Assembly: GCF_030272615.1 (NCBI RefSeq)
Contig: NC_081410.1
Location: forward strand, 569,429,152-569,493,151
Source of the DNA: Cryptomeria japonica
Lineage: Eukaryota; Streptophyta; Pinopsida; Cupressales; Cupressaceae
DNA: 64,000 bases
Direction of reading: 5' to 3'
Made by a program: the position numbers and the translations under genes. Below are positions 33,215 through 46,515 of this stretch, piece after piece. The first letter of the stretch is position 1. Each line of letters begins with the position of its first letter. A model generated the notes under the pieces. The model was not told the DNA's origin. It did not search any database and was given only the letters and a program-made list of their open reading frames with translations.

Positions 33215-33724
33215 TGAAGCAATACAAAACCAATGCAAGGTTAGATGGTTAGTATAAACTCAAATAAACATAAAAAACCAAATAAAGTATAAAGCAAGCA
33301 ACTTATACCTTGCAAGAGAGAGTTATCTCTTACTCCTTTGATTGAGCTATTAGAGAAGCCAACGATATGCCCCTCCTTAACTTTTTTGGATTAGCTCCTT
33401 GATTGGGATATGGATTTCTCTCCACACACAACATGATTGGTTGGATTTAGATTGGATTTGAATGATGATGGATATATATTAGATTGGAGAATATTTGGGC
33501 ATTATGATGGAGTGATGGATGATTTTGGATTTTAATTTAACGGTATAATATTAAATGAGAATTGGGTGATTTGTCAGGAAATAAGACTCCAAATTATAGA
33601 TTGGAGGAGGCCAAAATGGAGGACCAAGATTGATTTTGGGATGAAGTGTTGAGATCGATTTTTGAGGGAGCACATGGATTTAGAGGAAAAGGTGTGCGAT
33701 TCAAGAGATATGCCATAAAGGAAT
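33215..33724 (-). repeat. Tat-2 right LTR, cut by Copia-2
   Basis: It matches 27146-27651. It stops at 33724, where the Copia-2 LTR begins. The five bases before Copia-2 are GGAAT. The remainder of this LTR is not found in the window. Confidence 0.75.
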
Positions 33725-36153
33725 TGTTGGACACAAGATGCCACTGAGAGGGGGGGGAATCAGTGGTTTCCAATGTTTTCCCTTTTCTATCCTAAGTGTG
33801 TATAATGGTTAACAGATCTAACATAAAGTAGACATACCACCACACAAAAAAAAGGGACATCACATAACACCAGATGTACGAGGAAAACCCAAGATGGAAA
33901 AAACCTTGGTGAGAAGTGTTGCTAGAGTCTACTGCTCCAATCTAGCCTCATAATGAGTACCTCAATTACAAAAATTAGGGCACCAACCCAAGGACTACCA
34001 CTCCTACATTAGGGCACCAACCCTTGATTTGAGGGCACCAACCCAAGGAGCACCAACCCCTGCATGAGCTCCAACTCATTGATCTACAATAAACATATAT
34101 CAGAAACAAAGGAAATATCTTTGTTACAAAATAACTTTGTAACTCTTATGCAAAACTCTCCACCAGTTATCCTCTCTTCAATCCTTTGTTGGTTCTCTAC
34201 TCACCTTCTCACTGTAGCAACCTTATCTCCTACTGCAAACCATTCTTTTCTCCAGCTTGCTCTATGTTGTACCCTTGCCGGTTCAACCTCTTCTTCTTCT
34301 CTACCAGTTCTCCAACTTTCTTGTCATACAACTACTGGTCACCATTGGTCTTCTTCACTCAATCAGTTGTATGTTGTCTAATTGCTACTGATTCTCTACT
34401 TACCTTCTCTACAGTCTTCTTTACCTCTTCTCTGCTAGTTTATTCACTACCAATGCACTCATTTGTCGAACTTATTGGCAAACTACCGATTGCTTCACTC
34501 TTGCTGGTTTAACTCTTTAACATGATTCTATCTCACACATTTAGTTTCTTCTCTGATTGTCATTGAGCACTTGACTAAGTTTCTCTCTCATGCAACAACA
34601 CCAACTACATCTTTGTCTTGCACTCTTATAGCCAGATTTTCCTGCCAAAATGTGAGTTTGAACATTGGCACGCTAGAGTTTTTTCCATGCACTGAATCTA
34701 CATTTGATCTGATCTCTGATCATCATGACATATCATATCCTTGATCGATGTTTAGCACTCAATCAGTGAACATCACCCAATGGTTTTCCTTGTGAATCAT
34801 GTCCTCTCTCTTTATCCATCTGTAGCATGATTTTTGGTCTCTTGTCTGATCAATCACATGTGTGATGTGGTTTCCATCACCCTCTTTGATCTACAAGATC
34901 AGTATGTACTTTATCTTTGTTGTTTCCTTGATCTTGAGCCGCAATCCTCTACCTTCATTCCTCGATCTTCACAGTCGCCATAAATGTTGGACCAGTCACC
35001 AACAACTTCACCGACATAGCAGAATGACCTATGCATGCATGCCACTTCACCTCCATGTGGCCCCTTTGTTGGCATCCACCTTTGATAGGTCTTCTATATT
35101 GGTCCAGATCAGATCACCGACCAACCACACAACAAGTTCATCTACCGATTCATAGACCCTATGAGTTATAGCCTAACCGGTCTGTCTTCAACCTTGCACT
35201 CTCCTTCTCTTCTAGTGGAACACTCAAACCAATTGACACATTTGCCAACTTACCTCATGCACATCATCAAGAGATGGGAGCCTTATGCATCTAAACTTTG
35301 TCAGCTTACCAGTAGTATCTTTTGCATATATACTAGTAAGATACCATGCACACCGATGGCACCAAACTTCATCTAAATTCTGACAACATCCTCTGTTTGC
35401 AACTGCTCAACCTTGCCTTCTTCATTCAATAGACCAGTTCACCTATCAATTGGTTTATCAAAGTGACAAACATATCCTTCAATCTCTGTACCGGCAACTC
35501 ATCATGTTTACCTAGTTGATCCATTGCCTATCTTTGATCTCATGCACCTAAGGAACCTTAGTGTTTCACCAATTCATCCAATGGGAGCCTTCAATCACCT
35601 ACCTTCTACTCTTTTGTCTTATCTTGGAGGACTATGATGCAGTCCATGCATAATAGGAGACAAGCTCCACTTACCAATGGGAGTGGATCCTTGTCATTTG
35701 TATCCTACATTGCACCAATGTGGCTTCCCTGTTTGAGCATGCATATCTTCAAATAGGAACAAGTGATCCGGTGTGGCACATTCAGTGTCAGTCATCTCTT
35801 CATATGGTGACTGCATCTTTATCTAGTGGTAGTCCCATTGTTTCACATCCACCTAGCATATTGGTGGCCTGCACATACTTTACCTCTAGTGTTTATGTAA
35901 TTATTGTAACATTCCCCCTTCATCACAATCAACAACCCAACATCTTGCCCTCTTACAGATGTCATTATTTACCAGTTGTTATAACATATCGGTCTCCTAT
36001 CCATATCTTCAGCACATGTCAAACAACAACATGTGTATCATTGACCTGCTAGGCCAAGTGACATCAAAGACATCACATCCTATATGTATCAATGACAGTA
36101 CTGCACATACATCTCCCATACCGGTTGACATCAATGACAACACAATTCCAACA
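33725..36153 (-). repeat. Copia-2 3' LTR
   Basis: This is 2,429 bp. On the + strand it runs from TGTTGGACACAAG to CACAATTCCAACA. The C-run end CCACTGAGAGGGGGGG is near the left edge. It matches the right LTR (60682-63308) after removal of the solo LTR there. No gene is seen; the apparent frames around 34064-34512 are CT-rich LTR sequence. Confidence 0.85.
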
Positions 36154-36290
36154 ATCTCCCCCTTTGGCATTGATATCAACACATGTAGTATTCGACATAC
36201 TATAAAATATTTCTCTCCCCCTTTGTGTGTTCCTTGGATTCTCACACATGTAGTATGTGACATACTACAAAATTCTCTCCCCCTTTGAAA
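36154..36290 (-). other. Polypurine tract of Copia-2 with two upstream copies
   Basis: The tract next to the LTR is CAAAGGGGGAGAT in element sense (36154-36166). Two more CAAAGGGGGAGA tracts lie at about 36214-36226 and 36276-36287. Each sits in a 66-bp direct repeat that also contains a small palindrome (TAGTATGTGACATACTA). Confidence 0.75.
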
Positions 36291-37456
36291 ACAATGGCAA
36301 AGGACATTGAGAAGATGTCTCTCCTCCTTGTGTCTACCAAGCACTGACACTTTTCTATCCGTCGTTTTCTATACCAGACGCTTCTCCTTATTTGACCATC
36401 ATAGAATGCATCCTCTCAATTCATATCACTTGAGATGGAGGGCTCAACCACCAACTAACACCAATTTGCACAACAACCAAGTGTATATGCAAATTGGAAA
36501 CACATGCATATACAAGTCTAAAACCAATTGAAGGCACATGTACAAGTGAATACAACATACCTATCGGTTAGATTGCATCATCTCCCTTTGATATGCAGAA
36601 GCCATTCTGACCCCAAATTACTGATACCAAGTGTTGAAGATAACATTGATACCAATTGTATCTTCTCCGATACCAAGTGTATGTTCTCCTGTGCAAGTAA
36701 CTCTCCCTCTTTGCAAGCAATACTCCCAATGGTCCAATTGTGAATTTGGTTTAATAGGCATTGAAATATCTCACAATGCCAGACACTTCCAAAAACACAA
36801 TCATACTAGTATAACCATATACACTTGCACAACCTCTGTGTCCAGCAAGTTTGATACTACTCAAAAAGCATGGTTGTCAACTCCCCCTGAGTCATAGACC
36901 TCAGGTCCTCATTACCTGTCATGTTCAAAGTTGGAGCTCTAATCTACACCACATATATCAGTTGAGCTGTGCATATGTGATCAATCAGATGATCTATCAA
37001 CTCCATTATATTTCACCACATCATATGGCATGATCCTAGGTGTACACAATGCCATACAATATCACTATCATACCATAAATCAAACCGGTTAGCCCAAAAA
37101 TATGCATGCCTATATGATCAACAACCGGTCCAACATATGTCATTCAGGTCTTCATCAGCACCACCTAAGACACAAACTTCTCATTCCATGCTACCAGAGT
37201 TAATGCATATCGGTTTCTTGCACTGGTCCATCATCTCTACTAGAGAACCTTCCTCTAACTCCTATCTTTTTGTGTCAATTTGTTCTGATCCCAATTATAA
37301 AGTAGCCATCCATTGACACATGCAGTAGTGATCCATCTTTCATCTATAGGTGTGTAACCAAGACATAAATTATACACACACATATCTCACCTTTTTCTTC
37401 TTACCAACAACAACTTATTCTTCTATTTGTCCTCTTCCACTGACGGGGTGAATAAT
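36291..37456 (-). other. Copia-2 3' internal region, no gene seen
   Basis: About 1.2 kb lies between the gag end and the polypurine tract. No pol motif was found on the minus strand, and the + strand frames have no recognisable domain. Confidence 0.5.
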
Positions 37457-38684
37457 TTTTGGCCATTTGGAGGAATTGATTATGTGTTGCATTGATGTTT
37501 TGTCATTGATGTCAACACTAGCTGTTTTGGATGCTTTACCAGCACCTTCTGGTCTTGGTAAGTTGTGTGGTTTCTGGTTGGTTTGGATCCTATATGATCC
37601 AATATACTCTGATATGTTTGGGTTATGGAATTGGCTTACTCATGTTCATATTCAGTTAGTTTGTTTTTGTTTTGGTGATCAGATGCTATCATATTTGCTT
37701 GGAAGCTTGGTTTGTGGTTCTGGTGAGGGTTTCACCAATAGAGCTTTAATTAAGATCTTTGATGATAGGCATAAGTGGTGTTGGTGTGGTTTTTGGTGGA
37801 GTTTTAGGATGCTGATGGTGATCATCTTTGATACTTGGCAGATTAGGATCATTGCTTTAGCGTGTGGACCTATATTGGGTCTTGGTTGATCTAGGTTATG
37901 GACCAGCTTAATGTAACATGTGGATTGGACCTTTCAATGTGTTTTTGGGATGTCTTATGAGTTGGATATTATTTTTTTGGTCTAAGGCCGACATGTTTTT
38001 TAATTATGTAATTGTTTTATTGTTTGGTGGCCGACCTGATTGTTTATGGTCGAGGGTTTGTATATATATGGCATAAGATCTCATTGTATATGATATCAGG
38101 ATATAGGAATGAGATATGGATATGTAATGAGCAAATAATGTAATAATCATTCAGGTGGAGGATTTGATCGATCATTGGTGATCGAGTTGGCTTTATGTAA
38201 GAGGATTTAGTCCTCTGATATTGAGCTTAATTGGAACTATATTCAAGCATAGGAAATGATATCTTTGGAGTTCATTCATTCTTTCGGATTGTAGTCTGTA
38301 TTTCTATGTAGTCAATGAGACTCCTTTTGTGATGAGCAGTGTGCTCTAAGTTGTTGGCCTTCCTGCGAGTGCAGGCCCCTCAATTGCAATTCACATACTT
38401 ACTGCAAAAGTATTATCTGACTATGTGTAGGCTTCCCATCGTGGTTTTTCCCTTTACTAGGTTTGCCATGGATAAATCTTGGTGCCATGTGGATGGTATT
38501 TATTCTTTGAGTATTGTTTATGCTTAATTGTTTTATCTATTATTTTGGTATTTGGTTTAAGCATTTTGATATTAATTTTTTGGGTTATGGTATTAAAGTT
38601 TTAATTGATAATGGTTCTAGTAATCTGTGACAACTAGTTCACCCCCCCTCTCAGTTGTCTTATGGTTATTTGAACTATCTAACA
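37457..38684 (+). mobile_element. Solo LTR in Copia-2
   Basis: This is 1,228 bp. It starts TTTTGGCCATTTGG (TGTTGGCC in the sister copy) and ends CTCTCAGTTGTC...CTAACA. It is flanked by a perfect duplication ATAAT (37452-37456 and 38685-38689). A TATATATGG box at about 38053-38061 could be its promoter. The sister copy lies at about 61361-62552 in the other direction. Confidence 0.85.
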
Positions 38685-39129
38685 ATAATATGGTCAATGT
38701 ACTACTCCCCCTAAGGTCCTGTCTCTCCTTTAAGCCTTAGGAGATATCACTTGTACATTGAATGCATAGTGTTGGTTCATGGTTTCATCTTCTTGCTTCT
38801 TCCTCCATACCTACTTGTTCTCAGTATTCGTCCCATTTTTAGTCTTGGGAGTAGGTGTTACCTTCTTTTTCTAATTGGTCCCTGCTTTGTTGGATTCTGC
38901 CACATGACCAAAGACTCTATTGTAGAAGCAAACAACGTTAATGCCAAATGCATGTTTGGAGGACCTTCTATCAAATTGGTTAGACCATCTTCTTCTAGTC
39001 ATGCCATTGTAACCTTCTAATGGAACCGGTACACCACTTGATCTTATAGGAACAAAACCTCTTCTAATTTTGTTCGATGCAACATTTTGTCTCTTATATG
39101 CTCTCTATCCATTTCCATGTCTAGCATAA
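38685..39129 (-). pseudogene. Copia-2 gag, C-terminal piece
   Basis: On the minus strand this piece holds a decayed zinc-knuckle-like stretch (VCFYNRVFGHVAES at about 38890-38930) and the copia gag end motif VWRKKQ at about 38800. It continues the gag piece at 43485-44932 across the 4.35-kb insertion. Stops are present and the exact end is unclear. Confidence 0.55.
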
Positions 39130-42100
39130 TGTCATACCCAAACTTTTGGGCAAAAACACACACAACAAATTTTGTTTGAAACACTTAATTATATGCAACC
39201 TATGCTTAATTAGATGTGACAACTTAACAGGTTGTTCCAAGCAGAATCTTAAATTATAATAAAATGTTCTTCTAACGTGAGTAATGAATAGAACAAATTT
39301 ATCTAGAAGCCTTAGGTTTCTATAAAACTCCTAGGCGACAAAGTTAGGATATTCCTAACATAACAAATTACGATAACTCTTGTAATCAAACGGAACAATA
39401 CAACTTAATAAGGGCAATAATAAATTCACATCGAATGTCCCTTTTATTACAGTTGCAAATTATAATTCTTAATTAGATCGACTTCTACTAAATAGGCATT
39501 AATATAACTACTTGATTCAATAATAATTATTTATCTCCTAACAAGTTTCCTCCATCCGTGATAATACGTCCTTCCTTTATAACTTGATTAAATCTTGCGT
39601 CTATAAATTAATTATTAATATGATTTTAACGTAATAATATTAATAAATCGAGCAATTGAGAATTGAAGTGTCAAAAGTTAAAATGTTAATTTCTTTATTT
39701 AGTATAAGATTCCATCTAGGCTAAATGAGTTCGCAAGACCAAGGTCTTGGACTTATTTTTGAATATATATATAATTCCACCACGATATCCTCTTCCAAAG
39801 AAATTATTATTATCCCACCACTTAATAAATAATTAAATTCATTTACGCAAAAATCTCTAAATTAATTGCCAAAGATATTATTAATCTCCCATATCCATTA
39901 ATTGCCTTTAGGAACTAAATAAATTAGTCCTACCACTTAGATTATTAGTGCCTATATTTTATTTTAACAAGAATTAAAATGAAGTTAAACTAATTCAACT
40001 AAAGGGTCAATTAAATTCCATAATGTAATTTGCCCTATAAAGTTTAGTCTGGAATAGCCTAAATTTAGGTGGGCTAAAATTAATACCCTATGGCCAAAAT
40101 CTTACAAAGTCATTATAATTTCCTAAAAAATTAAACCCCAAAATAATTTAAGATTTAAAACATCACATTTAAATGTTTCAAACAATATAAATGATTAAAT
40201 AAAATAATTAAACTAAGTTAGATGTATACATTCATATTCTTAACTATATATATATTTTCTTTAAACAACCATTATTATAAAGATACCCATGAACCCTAAT
40301 AAAAATATTATAAAATGCCCCTTTTAAACCCCATTTCTTTTCCTGTCACAACTTTCATGCTACCCTAACCCAAATCGGGTTAGGGTTTTATTTTTTTCTT
40401 ATTGTTCAGGGCCGAGGAGGAAAGAGGCGGCGGCCATGGAGGAGGAGTGATGGAGGGTTTACTTTGCAGGAGCAGCGTGGTGACTGTGGGGGCTCCCTGC
40501 AAGTATGGCCACAGCTGTGCCTGCGGGTTGCGGCCCACAGTGAGTCGCGGCCCGCAGCCTGGCTGCGCTGTCGCTGTGGGGCATCGCCCATAGGGGGACC
40601 GAAGCCTCCCCAACTGTGGGTTGCGGCCCACAGTGGCGATTGCGACTACCGCTGGGGGTTGCCACCCACAATGCAGGGGGGCCAAGGCTCCCCCATTTAC
40701 TTATTATATATTTTTATAAAAAAAAAAAAAACAAAAAAAAAAAACTATATATATGCATAGGATATCTTTACTATGCAAATATACATTATTATTTTTTTGA
40801 ACTTTTAAACAAATTAATCAAAAATTTCAGAGTTAAAACAATGTATTTCATTTTTTTTTTAAATACCATGTAGCTAAAATTAGAGATAGACTATTAACTT
40901 TAGATTTATTTTCTGCAATTAAGTAACATGACAGAATTAAATAAATTTAAGCAGCAACTATATTCGACTAGAAATCATTGAAATAAACCTTAGAGATATG
41001 CATGTTAAATTTATTAACCCATGATATGTATTTAGAAATAAATGATTAGAACTAAATGCAACATTTTCTTTTACTAACATGGAAGCCTTTTACTTTACTC
41101 ATTTCCCATTATTTCAATATGCATAAGGAGATAAAATGAACCTTTATTTTCAAAACTAACATGCATTCTATAAAAATTATTTCATTAACTATAAGGAACT
41201 TAATCCAAGATAACGTTTCATTTTTGTAACAAAATAATACTTAATAAAAATAACGCTTTTCTTTAAAGTGTATTTAAAATACAATATAGCCAACACTACA
41301 AATGGGTGAGATACCCAACTAGTCTATCATTTCTATTAAATGAGGACTTTAAATAAAATAGATACATTTTCTCTTTTTTTTTAAGTAAATACAACATGCA
41401 GCTTTTTATTTCCATTTCTGCAACATGAAAATATAGCATCCCTTTTCTTAATCTTTTTTATCTGCAAACCAAGTAAAAACAACAACTCCTAGCTTGACAT
41501 TTTCTTTCCTCTCCAAGCAACCTGCAAATGAATCATAAGGCTTGACCATGGAGTGCTCACCTCCCAGCCTAGGCTTACTAGAAGCCACCCCTGAGCTTGG
41601 AGAACCAAGCCCTAGATAGGTTACAGACATGCAAACATAACAAGCAAGGGAAAAACATATAGCAAACACTTTCCCAACTAAGGCTACACTTCATCACAAA
41701 ATGTGATGTTTTTACATGGGTGGTAGTGGACCAAATACCCTGAGGAGACTGCAAGAATAGTAGATCACAAAACCACCTCATGGCAACAAAGAAATATCAT
41801 AAGTTCATTAACCCCATATCCTTATGCCCCCCAAGGCATTTCATGCCATACTTTCTCCCCTTATGACCCCCAAATGCATAAACCAGGCCATGCAGCAAGG
41901 GTCACATATACACCCCTTGAGTTCACTCTCATAATGAGAGTCTCTCACTTGAGGGCTGTCAAACTCCTACCACCCGCAAGACCATCCTACTCTCCCAAGA
42001 GTAGAAGGCCTTGGTTACTCCCAAATCACAGGAAATGCATAAATGAAGTAACAGATAGAGCACATAATAATTTTCACAAAGGAAAATACAAGAAACAACT

Positions 42101-43484
42101 TTTACATACAAGCAATCTTTCCAACATCAACATGCAACATAAAAAGAAACAAAAGGGAGAAGATAATCCAACCTTCAATCTGCCCAAAGGTTTACTAGAA
42201 CTAGTTTGAGGATGAGTAGCCCAAATCCCCAAATCTTCCTTCTACACTTAGCCAAAATTCTATCCTGAAAACTCTCTTTTTCAAAATTGCATGATCTCAA
42301 AAAATGGAGAGTGGGTGATTACCCTCAAAGTCTCTCATTCTTGCCTAAAAGGACCTCAGTCAGAGTTCTCACAGGTTTCTAAAATTGAAAAGGGAAAAAA
42401 ATAAGAAAAAGTGGAAAAGGATCTCACATCAAAAAGGAAGGTTATCTAACCTAGATGGCACCTTCTAATTTGAATTTTCGCTCACCTTAGGAAACTCACT
42501 TTTTGAGGTGACTAAATAGTCACATGGGAGTAGACACATGCCTAAAAATACTCCTAACCGATAGGTATACCTTATGGACTTTAGGAAACACCTTTAAACT
42601 ACCCCTAGGAGTCCATTTGACCCCTTATAAACCCATCTGAAGTTAAATTTCGGGTCAAACCTGTGTTGACCACTCCAAAGACTCTCTACCCAAGGAAAAT
42701 TTGGAACCACACTCGAATGTTTGAAAAAGCTATGGTTGAAACAACTCCCTTCAAGAGACAAGTCAAAATTCAAGACATAAATCAACACGTGTCAAGTGAC
42801 ACAATAAATACAATACAAAATTACACATGGAAATTGTCTATTGTTGGATTTAAATAAATCAATAAATAAAATTTAACACACATGCATCATTTACTATTAC
42901 AAATAAAATATGATACATACGGGGTGTTGTCTCTCCAAATAGACAACCCCTGGCTTTACGAACGTACATAGGTCTAGGTTTGGTTTTCCATAGTATTTCC
43001 ATGGTCACATGGATAATTTTCCTGCGCATCTCAATTACACATTAGTAATTCCAAATAATCTCCTATAAAATTAAACACATGAATAAGAATACACATCAAA
43101 CACTCTGCATATAATTGACATTAAATAAAATCAATATATCTTATATCAAAATAAATCCATATAAGTAATTATCACAATCCTCATAATTTTGATCCACACA
43201 TAAGACATGCCTCTTATTTCTATCATCATAATACAGTCCTGCAAATCCAATAATGACATGCATTATCTCAAATTTATCCTATTCTAGAATCATATAAAGT
43301 TATGTATCCATAACACATCAAAATGTACACCCCAAGGTGAAATGATTTCGTAACCCGGTTCAATTACTTTTCTCACCAATCTATCCGTCTAACATAGCCC
43401 ATCCTATTGAATTATAGCATTTATTAGTAAGGTCAACCATGGTCAACTGAGTTAACCAGAGCTTGATCGGGGAGGGGCTCTACA
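39130..43484 (-). mobile_element. 4.35-kb LTR-like insertion (probable solo LTR)
   Basis: On the + strand it runs from TGTCATACCCAAAC to GGGGCTCTACA. In element sense it begins TGTAGAGCCCCTCC and ends TGACA, so the ends are TG...CA. It is flanked by CATAA (39125-39129) and CATAG (43485-43489), a duplication with one change. No gag or pol frame is seen and no inner LTR pair was found, so a very long solo LTR is the simplest reading. It is AT-rich except for a GC-rich island at 40400-40690. Confidence 0.6.
40400..40690. repeat. GC-rich island with repeated hairpins in the 4.35-kb insertion
   Basis: It contains repeated near-palindromes such as TGTGGGTTGCGGCCCACAG, CTGCGGGTTGCGGCCCACAG and GCTGGGGGTTGCCACCCAC. 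The surroundings are strongly AT-rich and an A-run follows at about 40718-40744. Open frames here overlap on both strands and look like a by-product of GC content. Confidence 0.7.
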
Positions 43485-44932
43485 CATAGCTGCTACACTG
43501 GTTGTCATATGACAGAACTTCCATGTTCCTACATTCATGACTTCTATGCCCAACTCCATTGCAATTATAACATACATAATTTTCATTTCTTGAGGCAGAA
43601 AATGGACTCTTCTTATTATGCATAGGAGTAGATCTGTGTATATTTCTACAACTTGACATACTATGGCCATAAGCATTACATCTTGGATAGACTACATTCT
43701 TATTTCTAGACCTTTTTATGCTTTCATCTGCCTTATGACCATAATATTTGCAAGAGAAGTAGCTGATAAATGATGGCATATGACTTACAAGTTTATTTTT
43801 CCATGCATGAGATCTTACCAGTTTAGTATTTCCATTACTGCTTCTCTGGGGATGGATCTTGGATTATCCATGCTCTACAACTCTTCCATCTAATCTCTTC
43901 TTTTCCCACACTTGCCTTATCTTGTGGGTGGTAGCATCTCCTTGTTTTATACTAGTAGGGGGTCTTCTATGTTGTCTCCTTCTTTTCTTTCTTTTGGTAA
44001 AGCTTCCTTCTCCCATTGTCCTTTTTCCTTTGGGATCTATATTGTTTCTCTTTCTTGCAACACTGGTCTTCATCCTTATCTTCACACCTTCACCGGTTGT
44101 GGTTAGATCAACCTTCTTCTGGGGAGCATCTCTAACTATGAAGGTCTGACCCTTTTTATTTCCATTTGACGATACAAATAGAATGTCATTGTGGGGAACA
44201 TTCTTGTTGGTGGAGCATTCACTAACACCACTTCCTAATCCTCTGGTGTCCTTGGAGTGCTTTTTCTTTTTCAACATCTTCTCTAAGGCATCATTGTTGC
44301 CGTGAAACTGGATTATTACCTTGAGCTCATCATAACATTTATCAAGGTCATTTAGGAGACTCTCCATTTCTCCTACTAGTTGTTGATATTATTTATCTTT
44401 TGCCTCTATCTCAAATGCTAGATCTTTACACCGACACTCCTTGGTGTCTTCTTGTTGAGTCTTTAACTCTGAGATACATCTGTTAGATTCTTCAAGGCAT
44501 TTGATTAACCGGTTTTTTTCCACAACTACAACATTCTTGAATAATTTGTATTCATTCCTCACTCTACTAAGTTCTTCGAGTGCACTTACAAGTTTGCCTT
44601 CAAGATCAATTTCTGCTTCTTCTTCTTCTTCTTCTTCACCTTCACTATAACTGCCAAACACATCTCACTAGTAGGAGTGATCTGCATGATCATTCTTAGA
44701 TGTGTGTCTCTCATCCTCTGATTCTAGAGACATGAAGAGGTGGGTTCCTTCTTCATCATTTCTACTACTACAAATAGATCTTCCTTCATCATCTATAGAC
44801 ACATGATTTGCATTTATCATCTTGTCTTCACAAACCAGTTCTATAGTGGTAGGCTCATTTCCATATAGCTTCTTCAATTAGTCCCATAGTCTTTTTGTCA
44901 ATTTGCATCTGTCCATTTGTGATGAGACATCA
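43485..44932 (-). pseudogene. Copia-2 gag, central piece with zinc knuckles
   Basis: From the right: LKKLYGNEPTTIE (about 44880-44840) is typical of the copia gag domain. An acidic coiled-coil part follows (44661-44389, with a run of E, then LEGKLVSALEELSRVRNEY). Then comes a basic region (44367-43864, TKRKKRRRQHRR) and CCHC-like knuckles (43779-43480): CYNCNGVGHRSHEC is intact, while YFSCKYYGHKADE and YPRCNAYGHSMSSC are neighbours of similar type. Gag binds element RNA in the particle. Stops separate the pieces. The layout resembles Sirevirus-type copia gag. Confidence 0.7.
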
Positions 44933-46463
44933 TGGTATAGGGGCACCTCATGACTAAGATAATCAAGACCAAGAGAACGAAGGCCTAAAGGCCACACATG
45001 CATAATAATGTGACCTTTATATATGTATAATAGGATAGTTTAGTTTGTTTGATTTTTGTAATAAACCCCACTTTGTTACCCAATGACCTGGATTTGGAAA
45101 GTTGATAAGCCACCATGGGCATATGGGCCTAGGGATATTTAGTTGAATATTTTCTAGGTTTTTTGTGTATTGGAGATGTCCTAGGAAGGTTTAGGACATG
45201 TTGGAACAACTCTAAGTCACTGAGCTCAACATGTGTCTAAATTGCTAAACCATGACAACTTTTGGTTACAAAGAGAAACTTATTCCCAACGATCACCAAA
45301 GTTAAAAAGGTGGTTGATAACCATTGAGAAAGATATAAACTATTGTGTCCAACCATCATTGGATGATGAGTTTTGTAACATTTGGCATCATTGAAGCCAT
45401 AAAATTCTGAGAATTTCCTGCAATTTTGTTATTCATAACGGTGTTCCATATTGTACGAAAATTTTGGAATTAGAAAAAAAGTGGGATGTGGTATAGTGGT
45501 CAATCAAATTTCATATGCATCAAGTCTGAGGTCTTAATTCTCCTGGACAAGGGAGAAACCGTCTATTTTCTAGAAGTGGTCTAGATTTGACAGTTTTACC
45601 TAGGGTTTCACAAAGAAATGGCCTGATCTTGTTGATCCTTCATTGGTGGTCCACGGCCCTGAATGAGATGCAAGTATGGACAATATATTTTAAGATTATG
45701 GTAGGCTTTTGCAGGTTAGGACTAGTTGGAGGCAAGGGTTTGACTAATTAAGGTGCAACTCCATGTGGCCATTGTGCAAGTTCAAGCAAATAGGTCCACA
45801 TCAGGTGGTAGGGGTTTGATCACTATCTAAAAGTTAGGAATTGATGGTTTTACCATGTCCTAAGATTTTTCCTTGTGTTTTTTTGACAAGATAGCACTTT
45901 TTCCTATCCTCTCCTTTGTAAAATAGGCCTAATTGGGGCTATTAGGTTTCCTAACCAAGATAGGGTTTGGACTCTTGTATTCCCGAACTGTTGGAACCCT
46001 TTGGATATGTTTTGTAAATAATTAAAGGCTATCTAAATCTGGAATTATTTGTTTGAGTCCTTTGGAGAAATAAGGAGTTAACTGAGGAAAACCGGTCTGG
46101 TAGGGCTAGTAAGACTAGTAGGCCTTCCTACAGTAACTATCACAAACCATTAAAGAAAACCTAAATTGGTGATTGAAAAGAGTCTTCCTGACCTAGGGGA
46201 CTTCAAACCAAACCACAGATAGGACTTGGTGAATTGGAGAGTTGACCAAACCTAGTTGGACTATAGGGTCCTAAAGAATCACTAGAAGTCCTTGTGAAGC
46301 ATTCAAGGGAAGTGACCTTGTGAGGAAGCATATAGGGTGGAGATGATGTGAGACTTATCAAATCAATCTTTCTTAACCCCTTAAAGTATTTTTTGATTTC
46401 TACAATCCTTGGTTTATTCTTGGACTAAGCGAACCTACTCTATACCTATACCAGGGCTCTGCA
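44933..46463 (+). repeat. Chromovirus 5' LTR
   Basis: It starts TGGTATAGGGGCACC and ends GGGCTCTGCA. It matches 51142-52694 with many substitutions and small gaps. Confidence 0.85.
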
Positions 46464-46469
46464 TCAAAT

Positions 46470-46481
46470 TGGTATCAAAGC
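46470..46481 (+). other. Chromovirus primer binding site
   Basis: TGGTATCAAAGC, one base off the complement of initiator tRNA-Met (TGGTATCAGAGC), 6 bases after the LTR. Confidence 0.8.
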
Positions 46482-46515
46482 ATAGGAGGAATCCTTTTGG
46501 GAAGGAGAATAGTAC

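Noticed and set aside
34064-34512. Serine- and leucine-rich + strand frames of about 105 codons
   Set aside because: They lie in the CT-rich Copia-2 LTR; the other LTR has similar but broken frames and there is no domain.
40380-40760. Several overlapping frames on both strands in the GC-rich island
   Set aside because: Frames on all strands overlap, proteins are low-complexity and there is no domain. They follow from local GC content.
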